From NCBI RefSeq assembly GCF_039541855.1, contig NZ_BAABHA010000010.1, positions 310,001 through 374,000 on the forward strand: a DNA stretch of 64,000 nucleotides, read 5' to 3'. How positions within the stretch are numbered: the stretch's first letter is position 1; every line of letters starts with the position of its first letter. Shown here one piece after another: positions 47,310 through 55,548 of the stretch. The notes beneath the pieces were generated by a model, which was not told where the DNA came from, made no database searches, and was given only the letters and a program-made list of their open reading frames with translations. The translations under genes and the position numbers were made by a program. Source of the stretch: Solirubrum koreensis. Lineage in GTDB: Bacteria; Bacteroidota; Bacteroidia; Cytophagales; Hymenobacteraceae.

Positions 47310-48611
47310 ATGGACCTGATTGAAGAACTGCGCTGGCGCGGCATGTTTCACGACATGATGCCCGGCACCGACGAGCACCTGCGCCAGAACGCCCCCATCA
47401 GCGGCTACATCGGCTTCGACCCCACCGCGGCTTCGCTACACATCGGTAACCTGGCCACCATTATGCTGCTGGTGCACCTGCAGCGCGCCGGCCACCGCCC
47501 GGTAGCCCTGGTAGGCGGGGCCACCGGCATGATTGGCGACCCGTCGGGCAAGTCGGCCGAACGCAATTTGCTGGACGAAGAAACCCTGCGCCGCAACCAG
47601 AACGGCATTAAAGCGCAGTTAGAGAAGTTTCTCGATTTCTCGGAAGGCCCCACCGGTGCCTTGGTCGTGAATAACTACGACTGGTTCAAGGAATTCGGCT
47701 TTTTGCAGTTTTTGCGCGAAGTAGGCAAGCACCTCACGGTGAACTACATGATGGCCAAGGACTCGGTAAAGCGCCGCATCAGCGGCAACGAGGAGACCGG
47801 CGCTGAGGGCCTGAGCTACACCGAGTTCAGCTACCAGCTGCTGCAGGGTTATGACTTTCAGCACCTCTACAAAAACCTGGGCGTAACGCTGCAAATGGGC
47901 GCTTCCGACCAGTGGGGCAACATCACCACCGGCACCGAGCTGATCCGGCGCATGAGCGGCGGCGAGGGAAAAGCCTATGCCCTCACCGGTCAGCTCATCA
48001 CCAAGGCCGACGGCACCAAGTACGGCAAGAGCGAAACCGGCACCGTGTGGCTCGACCCCACCATGACTTCGCCCTACCAGTTCTACCAGTTCTTCCTGAA
48101 CGCCGCCGACGCCGACGTGCCGCGCCTGATTCGCGTGTTTACGCTGCTCAACCAAGCCGAGATTGAAGCCCTGGAAGCCGAGCACGCCCAAGCCCCGCAC
48201 CAGCGCCTCCTGCAGAAAACCCTGGCGCAAGACGTAACCACCCGCGTGCACGGCGCAGCAGCTTACGAAGCGGCTTTGTCGGCCTCGCAGGTACTGTTCG
48301 GTGGCGGTGACCTGGCCAGCCTCGACGAGCCCACCCTGCTCGACGTGTTTGCCGGCGTCCCTCATCTTTCGGTGCCCCGTGAGCAACTTGCGGACCTCAC
48401 TGTACTCGATTTAGTAAGCGAGGCCACCGGCTTCCAGATTTTCCCCTCCAAAGGCAAGGCGCGCGAGCAGGTACTGGCCGGCGGCGTAAGCCTGAACCGC
48501 CAGCGCGCCGACGCACCGGCCCAGGCGGCTACCGAGCTGCCCTTGGTGCAGGACCGCTACATCGTAGCCCAGAAAGGCAAGAAGAACTACTACCTGATCA
48601 AGCTGACCTAA
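47310..48611 (+). CDS. tyrS: Tyrosyl-tRNA synthetase
   Basis: 433 residues, class I synthetase. The HIGH-type motif is SLHIGNLATIMLLVHLQ (about 42-58), tyrosine recognition GGATGMIGDPSGKSAER, and LGVTLQMGASDQWGNITTG. The KMSKS-type loop is KADGTKYGKSETGTVW, i.e. the KFGKS version of TyrRS. The C-terminal S4-like RNA-binding domain (about 365-433) has KGKAREQVLAGGVSLNRQ. Full length. The start codon directly follows the word repeat. A bidirectional terminator follows 22 bases after the stop. Confidence 0.97.
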   Translation: MDLIEELRWRGMFHDMMPGTDEHLRQNAPISGYIGFDPTAASLHIGNLATIMLLVHLQRAGHRPVALVGGATGMIGDPSGKSAERNLLDEETLRRNQNGIKAQLEKFLDFSEGPTGALVVNNYDWFKEFGFLQFLREVGKHLTVNYMMAKDSVKRRISGNEETGAEGLSYTEFSYQLLQGYDFQHLYKNLGVTLQMGASDQWGNITTGTELIRRMSGGEGKAYALTGQLITKADGTKYGKSETGTVWLDPTMTSPYQFYQFFLNAADADVPRLIRVFTLLNQAEIEALEAEHAQAPHQRLLQKTLAQDVTTRVHGAAAYEAALSASQVLFGGGDLASLDEPTLLDVFAGVPHLSVPREQLADLTVLDLVSEATGFQIFPSKGKAREQVLAGGVSLNRQRADAPAQAATELPLVQDRYIVAQKGKKNYYLIKLT

Positions 48612-48633
48612 ATCAGCCACAACAGAGAAAACA

Positions 48634-48667
48634 AAAAGGGCGCCCGACATGTCGGGTGCCCTTTTTG
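48634..48667. terminator. Bidirectional terminator, tyrS / histone-H1-like gene
   Basis: AAAAAGGGCGCCCGACA (48634-48650) and TGTCGGGTGCCCTTTTT (48651-48667) pair with one mismatch (G-T wobble on one strand). Five A and five T flank the stem. Confidence 0.85.
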
Positions 48668-48704
48668 TATGGGTAACAGAGTGCGGCCAGGCGGCCGCGC
48701 CGAA

Positions 48705-48977
48705 TTACTTCTTTTTAGCCGGAGCAGCTTTCTTAGCAGCAGCCGGAGCAGCCTTCTTAGCAGCGGGCTTGGCAGCACCAGCAGCGGCACCGGTACCGGC
48801 AGCGCTGTTTTTGGTGTTTTGAACTTCCGAACGGATGGCCTGGGCCATGTTCTTCAGTTCCTGCATGCCTTTGCGTACACGCGTACCAGCAGCAGAGTTG
48901 TTCTTGTCGTAGAACTTCTCGAAGTCACCTTCCAGAGACATTACGAGGTCACGCAGGGAGCCAAAGTTATTAGCCAT
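48705..48977 (-). CDS. Histone H1-like (Hc1 family) protein
   Basis: 90 residues from ATG 48977. The N-terminal 55 residues (FGSLRDLVMSLEGDFEKFYD, AAGTRVRKGMQELKNMAQAI) match the Hc1/histone-H1-like family found in chlamydiae and widely in Bacteroidota. The C-terminal third is a Lys/Ala/Pro-rich tail (AAKKAAPAAAKKAAPAKKK), which in related proteins binds DNA non-specifically. Probable role: nucleoid-associated protein. It is transcribed alone, convergent with tyrS. Confidence 0.88.
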   Translation of the reverse strand: MANNFGSLRDLVMSLEGDFEKFYDKNNSAAGTRVRKGMQELKNMAQAIRSEVQNTKNSAAGTGAAAGAAKPAAKKAAPAAAKKAAPAKKK

Positions 48978-49164
48978 GATTAAAAGAGAGAGGTTTGTGG
49001 TGTGGAACAAGAATTTGACCGGGTCTAATATACGGGCATTTCAAATACAAGCTAATTTTTTACTTTTTTTTTAAACGGCCAATACAGCGCGTATGGGCCC
49101 ATTTCGACACCCAAAATCTGCGTTTTAGCATTTAACAGCTCATCAATTTCTCCTCATATAATAC

Positions 49165-49206
49165 AAAAAACGAACTGCCCGCTGCGGGGTGCAACGGGCA
49201 GTTCGT
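49165..49206 (-). terminator. Intrinsic terminator of the oxoamine synthase gene
   Basis: ACGAACTGCCCG (49170-49181) pairs with CGGGCAGTTCGT (49195-49206). On the minus strand it runs into U6 (plus A tract 49165-49170). It lies 21 bases after the stop. Confidence 0.82.
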
Positions 49207-49226
49207 GTCTTTAGCAAAATGGCGTT

Positions 49227-50465
49227 TTAAGCCGTTGCGGGCTGTTTCGAATACAAGCCCTTATCCAGCTTGGCTGCCACGGCCTCAAAGGCCGCAATGG
49301 TCTGCCGCACGTCTTCCAGCGTGTGGGTAGCCGTCGGAATCAGGCGCAGCATAATCACGTCTTTCGGCACCACTGGGTACACCACAATGGAGCAGAAAAT
49401 GCCGTAATTCTCTCTCAAATCGAAGGTTAGCTGCGTAGCATCGGGGATCTGGCCGTTGAGCAGCACCGGCGTAACCGGCGACTCTGTGGTGCCGATGTTA
49501 AAGCCCTTTTCGCGCAAACCGCTTTGCAGGGCGTGTACGATTGTCCAGAGGTTATCTTTCAATTCCGGCTGCGTGCGCAGCAGCTCCAAACGACGGATTG
49601 CGCCCACCGTAAGCGGCATGGGCAGGGATTTGGCGAAAATCTGGCTGCGCATGTTGTAGCGCAAATATTCAATTACCGATTCTGGCCCGCCCACGAAGGC
49701 ACCGATGCTGGCCATGGACTTCGCGAACGTCGAAAAATAAACGTCAATGCCGTCCTGAATGCCCAAATGTTCGCCCGTACCAGCGCCCGTTTCGCCCATG
49801 GTCCCGAATCCGTGCGCGTCGTCGACGAACAAACGGAACTCGAATTTCTCTTTCAGGGCCACCACTTCGCGCAGCTTGCCGAGGTTGCCCGACATGCCGA
49901 ACACGCCTTCGGTAATCACCAGAATGCCGCCGCCGGTTTCTTGGGTCATGCGAGTGGCACGCTCCAGCTGCTTCTCCAGGCCGGCCATGTCGTTGTGCGG
50001 GTACACAAACCGTTTGCCCTGGTGCAGGCGCACGCCGTCGATGATACAGGCATGCGACTCGGCGTCGTACACAATCACGTCGTGGCGCGACACCAGCGCG
50101 TCGATGATGCTCACCACGCCTTGGTAGCCGAAATTCAGCAGCAGCACATCGGGCTTGTTGATGAACTCGGCCAGATCGGCCTCCAGCTTCTCGTGGTAGT
50201 TGGAGTTGCCGCTCATGATGCGGGCACCCATGGGCAGGGCCATGCCAAACTCGGCAGCAGCCTCGGCGTCCACTTTACGCACCTCGGGGTGGTTGGCCAA
50301 ACCGAGGTAGTTGTTCAGGCTCCAGTTTAATACTTCCTTGCCCCGGAAGACCATTCGGGGGCTGATTTCGCCTTCGAGCTTGGGAAAAGTAAAGTAGCCG
50401 TGGGCGTAGTGCGAGTGGCTGCCGAGCGGGCCGCGGTTGGCGGCAATTCTCTCAAAAATATCCAC
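49227..50465 (-). CDS. Alpha-oxoamine synthase family PLP enzyme
   Basis: 412 residues from GTG 50465 (reads MDIFERIAANRGPLGSHSHY); the longer frame has an unconserved N terminus. Fold-type I PLP enzyme of the group that joins acyl-CoA/ACP to an amino acid (KBL, serine palmitoyltransferase, 8-amino-7-oxononanoate synthase). It has NWSLNNYLGLANHPEV, GARIMSGNSNYHEKLE, the cofactor His in VDDAHGFGTMG and the Schiff-base Lys in YFSTFAKSMASIGAFVGG. Which amino acid and acyl donor it uses is unclear. Candidates in this phylum are sphingolipid (serine) or sulfonolipid (cysteate) head-group synthesis, or glycine C-acetyltransferase. Monocistronic, with a terminator. Confidence 0.82.
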   Translation of the reverse strand: MDIFERIAANRGPLGSHSHYAHGYFTFPKLEGEISPRMVFRGKEVLNWSLNNYLGLANHPEVRKVDAEAAAEFGMALPMGARIMSGNSNYHEKLEADLAEFINKPDVLLLNFGYQGVVSIIDALVSRHDVIVYDAESHACIIDGVRLHQGKRFVYPHNDMAGLEKQLERATRMTQETGGGILVITEGVFGMSGNLGKLREVVALKEKFEFRLFVDDAHGFGTMGETGAGTGEHLGIQDGIDVYFSTFAKSMASIGAFVGGPESVIEYLRYNMRSQIFAKSLPMPLTVGAIRRLELLRTQPELKDNLWTIVHALQSGLREKGFNIGTTESPVTPVLLNGQIPDATQLTFDLRENYGIFCSIVVYPVVPKDVIMLRLIPTATHTLEDVRQTIAAFEAVAAKLDKGLYSKQPATA

Positions 50466-50603
50466 GCGGGAATGCTTTTGGGTGGGGTAACTGAAAAATG
50501 ACGGTCCTGCACCTCGTTGAGGCACGGCCGAACACGGCGCAAGTTACGAAACGACGCCCAGCCCGCCGTTAGTAAGTTGCGAGGTATTAGGAAGTGCGAT
50601 GCG

Positions 50604-50722
50604 GTAACAGGTGATGCGGTTAATAGGTGACAAGTCTGCGGCCAAGAAGTTTTACCGATAATTTACCCTCGTGCGTTCCGCGTCTCCTCAGGACCTGTTA
50701 CGTGTCACCCCTACCTATTACC
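50604..50722. repeat. Inverted, reordered word repeats between oxoamine synthase and biotin carboxylase genes
   Basis: Left words GTAACAGG (50604-50611), TAATAGGT (50621-50628) and GGTGACA (50626-50632) have exact inverted copies on the right: CCTGTTAC (50694-50701), ACCTATTA (50713-50720) and TGTCACC (50703-50709). The order differs, so it is not a simple hairpin. The region lies between divergent genes. Confidence 0.55.
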
Positions 50723-50763
50723 TTCGGCCCGCTAAATCTGCTGTTCCCCTCCGCCCCTTCGGC

Positions 50764-52278
50764 ATGAAGAAAATCACCAAGCTGCTCGTCGCCAACCGCG
50801 GCGAAATTGCCCTGCGCGTGCTGCGCTCGGCCCGCGAAATGGGCCTGAAAACCGTGGCCATTTACTCCGAAGCCGACCGCAACGCCCTACATGTGCGCTA
50901 CGCCGACGAAGCTGTGTGCGTGGGCGGTCCGCAATCCAGCCAAAGCTACCTGCGCGGCGACCGTATCATTGAAGTTTGCCAGGAGCTAGGCGTCGATGCC
51001 ATTCACCCCGGCTACGGTTTCCTCTCCGAAAACGCCGAGTTTGCCCGCAAGGTGAAAGAAGCCGGCATTACGTTCGTCGGTCCTTCGCCGGAGGCCATGA
51101 ACATTATGGGCGACAAGCTTTCGGCCAAACAAGCCGTGAAAGCCTACGACATTCCGCTGGTACCCGGCACCGACGAGGCCATTTCCGACGTGGAAGAGGC
51201 CAAGCGCATTGCTCGCGCGGTGGGTTTCCCTATCCTTATTAAGGCCTCGGCCGGCGGCGGCGGCAAAGGCATGCGCCTCGTGCACCAGGAGTCCGAGTTT
51301 GAAGAGCAGATGAAGATGGCCGTTTCGGAAGCCGTTTCCTCGTTCGGCGACGGCGCCGTGTTCATTGAGAAGTTCGTGACCGGACCGCGCCACATCGAAA
51401 TTCAGGTGCTCGGCGACGAGCACGGTAACATTGTGCACCTGTTTGAGCGGGAATGCTCCATTCAGCGCCGCCACCAGAAGGTAATTGAGGAGGCACCCTC
51501 GGCGGTGCTCACGCCCGAGCTGCGCGCCGAAATGGGCCGCTGCGCCGTAGACGTGGCCCGCGCCTGCAACTACACCGGCGCCGGCACCGTGGAGTTCCTG
51601 CTCGACGACCAGCGCAACTTCTACTTTCTCGAAATGAACACCCGCCTGCAGGTGGAGCACCCCGTAACGGAGTGCATTACCGGGCTGGATTTAGTAAAGG
51701 AGCAGATTAAGGTAGCCCAAGGCCAGCCGCTAAGCTTCCGCCAGGAAGACCTCTCCATTACCGGCCACGCCCTGGAGCTGCGCGTGTACGCCGAAGACCC
51801 GCAAAACAACTTCCTTCCCGACATCGGCAACCTGGCAGTGTATGTACGCCCCCAGGGCCCCGGCGTACGAGTCGACGACGGCTTTGAGCAGGGCATGGAC
51901 ATTCCGATTTACTACGACCCCATGATTGCCAAGCTGGTCACCTACGGGAAAGACCGCACCGAGGCCATCGAGCGGATGCTGCGCGCCATTGCCGAGTACC
52001 AGATTACCGGCATCGAAACCACGCTGCCCTTCGGCACCTACGTCCTCACCCACCCCGCCTTCGTTTCCGGCGACTTCGACACGAACTTCATCAAGGACCA
52101 CTTCCAGCCCAGCGTACTGGCCAACAACGCCCCAAACGCCGAGCTGGAGCAACTTGCCGCTGTTTTCGCCGCAAAGATGCTCACGGAGCAAAAGGCCACG
52201 GCTGTTGCGAATGGCGCTAACGCTAATGGTTCGGCGGTGGGGGCTTCTAATTGGAAGAAAAATCGGTTAACGCGCTAG
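50764..52278 (+). CDS. accC: Biotin carboxylase subunit of an acyl-CoA carboxylase
   Basis: 504 residues from ATG 50764 (MKKITKLLVANRGEIALRVL). ATP-grasp enzyme that carboxylates biotin on its carrier protein. Signatures: DAIHPGYGFLSENAEFARK, the ATP loop IKASAGGGGKGMRLV, RHIEIQVLGDEHGN, ERECSIQRRHQKVIEE and FLEMNTRLQVEHPVTE. The C-terminal 55 residues beyond the usual AccC end (ANNAPNAELEQLAAVFAAKM) are more typical of propionyl-CoA carboxylase biotin carboxylase subunits in Bacteroidota. It may therefore act on propionyl- as well as acetyl-CoA. There is no carrier-protein or carboxyltransferase gene in the window. A 20-bp terminator follows directly. Confidence 0.88.
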   Translation: MKKITKLLVANRGEIALRVLRSAREMGLKTVAIYSEADRNALHVRYADEAVCVGGPQSSQSYLRGDRIIEVCQELGVDAIHPGYGFLSENAEFARKVKEAGITFVGPSPEAMNIMGDKLSAKQAVKAYDIPLVPGTDEAISDVEEAKRIARAVGFPILIKASAGGGGKGMRLVHQESEFEEQMKMAVSEAVSSFGDGAVFIEKFVTGPRHIEIQVLGDEHGNIVHLFERECSIQRRHQKVIEEAPSAVLTPELRAEMGRCAVDVARACNYTGAGTVEFLLDDQRNFYFLEMNTRLQVEHPVTECITGLDLVKEQIKVAQGQPLSFRQEDLSITGHALELRVYAEDPQNNFLPDIGNLAVYVRPQGPGVRVDDGFEQGMDIPIYYDPMIAKLVTYGKDRTEAIERMLRAIAEYQITGIETTLPFGTYVLTHPAFVSGDFDTNFIKDHFQPSVLANNAPNAELEQLAAVFAAKMLTEQKATAVANGANANGSAVGASNWKKNRLTR

Positions 52279-52279
52279 T

Positions 52280-52331
52280 TATAGAAACGCGCACGCCGGG
52301 CCATAACTGGTCCGGCGTGCGCGTTTCTATA
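52280..52331. terminator. Long terminator hairpin after accC
   Basis: A perfect 20-bp stem (52280-52299 with 52312-52331) with a 12-nt loop begins 2 bases after the stop. There is no long T tract on the plus strand (CTTATG follows). It marks the left edge of the low-GC segment. Confidence 0.75.
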
Positions 52332-52443
52332 CTTATGATTGGCTCACCAAACGCGGAAGCCAATATTTCTACAAGCGGTTGGCAAGCAATGTTGGCATGT
52401 TGGAGGTTTTTACAAGCCGGAAAACACTTAACGAGAACAAGAT

Positions 52444-53064
52444 TCAAAACTGCTTTTCTACGATTTCAGCTTGTAGAATTTCTGTAATGAAAAATGTGGG
52501 AATTTGTGTACTCAGCCATGGCTTCCTCTTATTGGAATTAGGCCTAAAGGCAGGATTGGGTAGAGTAATTAATAATTCTTTATAGGCAACGTAACGAAAC
52601 TTTATTTTTACAAGATGCAATTCGCCAGTTATGCCTCGCGCACGCCAAAATTTATTATAGTGCAGGTTCTGTGCGCCGAAGCCGTGTCTTATACTTAGCA
52701 AAAGTGGACTAGTAACTGTTTCACATGCTGCAAGATTCCGTTGAATACTGTCCGCCATATCTGGGGGCAGAAAGGCGCCAAACCGAGTGAAACTGGTAAA
52801 AAAGACTCCTGCTTTCAATGCCTTGCTGAAACGTAACGGCTTGTTTCGGTATTGGATGAAGTAGTTTCCTCCCACAAGGCCCACCGGTAAAGCGGTAGAT
52901 ATATCCCCTTCAGATGTATACCCACCAACGACACCTGCGTAGCCAGGCATTAGCACAAACCCCTCGAAGGTCATAGTGTCGCCTTGTGGGCAGGTTTCTT
53001 TCTGGGAATAAGAGCTGTGAGCACATAGCAATATTACGAGCAACAAATAAAAAACATGTTTCAT
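52444..53064 (-). CDS. Secreted protein of unknown function, low GC
   Basis: 206 residues that I do not recognise. MKHVFYLLLVILLCAHSSYS is a signal peptide. The mature protein starts with QKETCPQGDT and has Gly/aromatic strands (GFVLMPGYAGVVGGYTSEGD, FIQYRNKPLRFSKALKAGVF), possibly an outer-membrane or periplasmic beta protein, but there is no clear C-terminal aromatic barrel signal beyond KQF. Base composition is clearly lower in GC than in the flanking core genes, and codon choice differs. It is followed (upstream on its strand) by a small membrane protein gene of similar composition, 16 bases away; together they look like a transferred pair. Confidence 0.6.
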   Translation of the reverse strand: MKHVFYLLLVILLCAHSSYSQKETCPQGDTMTFEGFVLMPGYAGVVGGYTSEGDISTALPVGLVGGNYFIQYRNKPLRFSKALKAGVFFTSFTRFGAFLPPDMADSIQRNLAACETVTSPLLLSIRHGFGAQNLHYNKFWRARGITGELHLVKIKFRYVAYKELLITLPNPAFRPNSNKRKPWLSTQIPTFFITEILQAEIVEKQF

Positions 53065-53080
53065 ACAAAGGAGGCCAGTT

Positions 53081-53482
53081 CTATAGTGAGCTATGTGGTT
53101 TGGTTTGTATAAGCCACATGATTAAAACCATTATTGCAAAAACCAGCGGAATAGCTAAGATGATCAGGATTCCCCGCACGCGCTTTTGTTTTTTTGACTC
53201 TTGTTCCCACCGTTTGGCAAGCAGGGGATACTTATTATAGTACCTAAAAGAATTGTAAACCAATAGCAGCGTACAAACCACGATAGCAGCATTTCCCCAC
53301 GTTTTCGAATGGTTGGGCGAAGCAAGGCCACCCAGGACAAACCCTATCCAGGATAAGCCCAAGATTGTAATCAGCAAAAACTGCAGCGCGCTGAGTCCCA
53401 CAACAGCAGTGGCGGCACCTACGCCATCGTTTTTGTAATAGGTTTTTGCCACACGGTAGAAGAAATAATCGAAAACTTTCAT
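53081..53482 (-). CDS. Small membrane protein of unknown function, low GC
   Basis: 133 residues with three likely transmembrane helices: about 27-50 (AVVGLSALQFLLITILGLSW), 62-80 (NAAIVVCTLLLVYNSF) and 104-126 (GILIILAIPLVFAIMVLIMW). A basic loop separates the last two (KRWEQESKKQKRVRG). No signature of a known family is visible to me. It lies 16 bases before the secreted-protein gene and is probably cotranscribed. Low GC as for its partner. Confidence 0.6.
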   Translation of the reverse strand: MKVFDYFFYRVAKTYYKNDGVGAATAVVGLSALQFLLITILGLSWIGFVLGGLASPNHSKTWGNAAIVVCTLLLVYNSFRYYNKYPLLAKRWEQESKKQKRVRGILIILAIPLVFAIMVLIMWLIQTKPHSSL

Positions 53483-53524
53483 TCAGAATATAGATTCTAA
53501 CTAGAACACTCAAAAGAAGAGCCT

Positions 53525-54244
53525 TTACTGCAGTTCCGTTAAATCCTGCACCCCAATCGGCCGCTCCACGGTAAATCCTTCGCCGAATTCCACCCCGATG
53601 ATGTGTCCCATTTCGCGGGCGCGGGCTTCGAGGAACTGCCAGAACACGGGCGAGGAAATATAGGTCTGCTCCTCCCCTTCGCCGGCCACGTTAAATTGCG
53701 ACTTGAAGGCGGCAATGGCTTCGCGCTTCTTCGCCCAGTGCGCCGAAATATCCACGATGAAGTCGGGTTTGATCTGGCGGTCCTGGATGTAGTGGTACAC
53801 ATGCTTGGGGCGCCAGGCGGCTTGCGGCTGCCCGTCGGGGCCCAGCGTCTCTATCATCTTCAGGCCCGAAAGGAAACAGGCCTCCGACTCCAGCTGCGAG
53901 CCGCGGCCGTGGTCGGGGTGCCGGTCGTGAATGGCGTTGAGCAATACCACCTCGGGCTGGTAGCGCCGGATGGCGGCAATAATGGGCAGCTGATGTTCGC
54001 GCACGTTCTGGAAGAAGCCGTCGGGCAGGCCCAGGTTTTCGCGGGCGTGCAGGCCTAGAATCTGCGAGGCCGCGGCAGCTTCTTCGGCGCGGGTAGCGGG
54101 CGTGCCGCGTGTGCCCAGCTCACCGCGCGTGAGGTCTACAATTCCTATTTTCTTGCCGTTAGCCGCCGCAGCCAGCATCGCGCCTGCGCACGACATTTCC
54201 GCATCGTCGGGGTGGGCGGCCAGCGCCAGAATGTCGAGTTTCAT
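53525..54244 (-). CDS. bshB1: N-acetyl-alpha-D-glucosaminyl L-malate deacetylase
   Basis: 239 residues from ATG 54244 (MKLDILALAAHPDDAEMSCA); the longer frame lies in a large inverted repeat. LmbE/PIG-L-type zinc deacetylase. The metal site is AHPDDAE (residues 10-16) with HPDH in AIHDRHPDHGRGSQLE, and the SPVFWQFLEARAREMGHIIG tail is typical of BshB1. It removes acetate from GlcNAc-malate, the second step of bacillithiol synthesis, so the organism probably makes bacillithiol. bshA and bshC are not in the window. Confidence 0.93.
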   Translation of the reverse strand: MKLDILALAAHPDDAEMSCAGAMLAAAANGKKIGIVDLTRGELGTRGTPATRAEEAAAASQILGLHARENLGLPDGFFQNVREHQLPIIAAIRRYQPEVVLLNAIHDRHPDHGRGSQLESEACFLSGLKMIETLGPDGQPQAAWRPKHVYHYIQDRQIKPDFIVDISAHWAKKREAIAAFKSQFNVAGEGEEQTYISSPVFWQFLEARAREMGHIIGVEFGEGFTVERPIGVQDLTELQ

Positions 54245-54260
54245 CCTAATTGAATTGTTA

Positions 54261-54338
54261 AATGGCTGGATGGTTAAATGGTTGGTCGTTCTTCCGTATG
54301 CAGCGCAGAACGACCAGCCATTTAACCATCCAGCCATT
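54261..54338. repeat. 31-bp inverted repeat built of TTAAATGG/GGATGG words
   Basis: Arms 54261-54291 and 54308-54338 are inverted copies with a single mismatch (G-U on one strand) around a 16-nt loop. Each arm is made of repeated words (AATGGCTGGATGG, TTAAATGG). The left arm lies in the bshB1 leader, so its start is preceded in the mRNA by CCATTTAACCATCC and CCATTTAAC. The right arm begins 8 bases from the stop of the M23 peptidase gene. Confidence 0.8.
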
Positions 54339-54345
54339 CGGCCAT

Positions 54346-55458
54346 TTATTTGATACGGAGGGTACGGCCCGGCCGCAAGGTAGTGGAGCCGGAAATGCCG
54401 TTCAGGCGCCGGATCTGCGCCTGCGACACGCCGTACTTATCGGCAATTTCCGAAAGCGTATCGCCCGGACGAATGCGGTGCGACACCACGCGGCGGGCTG
54501 CCGTAGGCTTGCTCGAAGTTGCCCGGGAACGTGCCGCGGCTTTCAGGCGGGCCGCCTGCCCGGCATAGTTGAAGAGAGCAGCGGTAATACTCAGGTTCTC
54601 GGTCCGCAGCTGGTGGTCGGGGAAATCGTAGACCTGCTCGGGGTCGATGGGGTTGCCCTCGTAGCGCACCTCATAATGCAGGTGCGAGCCGGTGCTCCGC
54701 CCGGTGCTGCCGCCTTTGCCAATGAGCTGCCCGGCCTTCACAAAAGTACCTGGCTTCACCAATTGCTTGCTGAGGTGGCCGTAAAGCGTTTCCAAGCCGT
54801 TGTAGTGGCGAATAACCAGGTAGTAGCCGTAACCGCCGCCGTCCCAGTTGGCCACGCGCACCACCCCGTCGAAAGCAGCCTTTACCGAGTCGCCGGTTTC
54901 CAGATCAATGTCTACCCCGTAGTGCCAGCGGTAGCCCCGGAAGCCGAAATCAGAAGTAAGTGGTGTTTCCGTCATGGGCATGCGGGCAAACCGTTCACGC
55001 GGCGGATCGGTGAGGCGCAGCGTAAGCGTGTCGCGCAGCCGGCGCCCGTCCATGCGGTAGGGGTTTACCGAGCGGGTGTCCCATATGGAATAGTAGCCGG
55101 CCACTTTAATCCAGGAGGAATCAATAAGCACCTCCTCCGACATTTCCACAATGCTTTGGGTGCCTTCGTTGAGCGTAGTAGTGTCTTCGCTCACAATACT
55201 CAGGGGCCGGGCCGGGCGAAACACCGATTTAGCTGCTTCGGAGCTTTCGTCGGGCAGTTCCTCGGTTTCGATGACGACCGTCGTATCGGGCCGCACGTAA
55301 CGAATCTTGGGCGCTTTGATGCGGAAAAAGTCTTTGGGCGTGCCGGCTTTGGCCTTGGGCGTGGGCCTGCGTCGGCGCTGGGCGTGCCCCTGATCGGGGG
55401 CCAGCCAAAGCAGCACCGCCAAGAGCGTCAGGAGCCAGAATTTGAGCGTATTGGACAA
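54346..55458 (-). CDS. M23 peptidase with C-terminal LysM domain
   Basis: 370 residues from TTG 55458, chosen because it gives a clean signal peptide (LKFWLLTLLAVLLWLAPDQG then HAQ); no ATG is available upstream in this frame. The M23 lysostaphin-type domain (about 175-280) has the zinc ligands in WHYGVDIDLETGD (HxxxD) and GSHLHYEVRYEG (HxH). The C-terminal LysM (about 322-370, SHRIRPGDTLSEIADKYGV) binds peptidoglycan. It is likely a cell-wall endopeptidase that cuts cross-links or acts as a divisome/elongasome helper. A possible -7 region TACTTTGCC lies at about 55535-55527. Confidence 0.9.
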   Translation of the reverse strand: MSNTLKFWLLTLLAVLLWLAPDQGHAQRRRRPTPKAKAGTPKDFFRIKAPKIRYVRPDTTVVIETEELPDESSEAAKSVFRPARPLSIVSEDTTTLNEGTQSIVEMSEEVLIDSSWIKVAGYYSIWDTRSVNPYRMDGRRLRDTLTLRLTDPPRERFARMPMTETPLTSDFGFRGYRWHYGVDIDLETGDSVKAAFDGVVRVANWDGGGYGYYLVIRHYNGLETLYGHLSKQLVKPGTFVKAGQLIGKGGSTGRSTGSHLHYEVRYEGNPIDPEQVYDFPDHQLRTENLSITAALFNYAGQAARLKAAARSRATSSKPTAARRVVSHRIRPGDTLSEIADKYGVSQAQIRRLNGISGSTTLRPGRTLRIK

Positions 55459-55548
55459 GGGCAAGTAAGGTGGAGACGAACTAAACCCCAAGTGCTGGGC
55501 ATGGCCGCCCGGCGCTTGGGGAGGCAAAGTACGGAAGCATTCAGCAAA

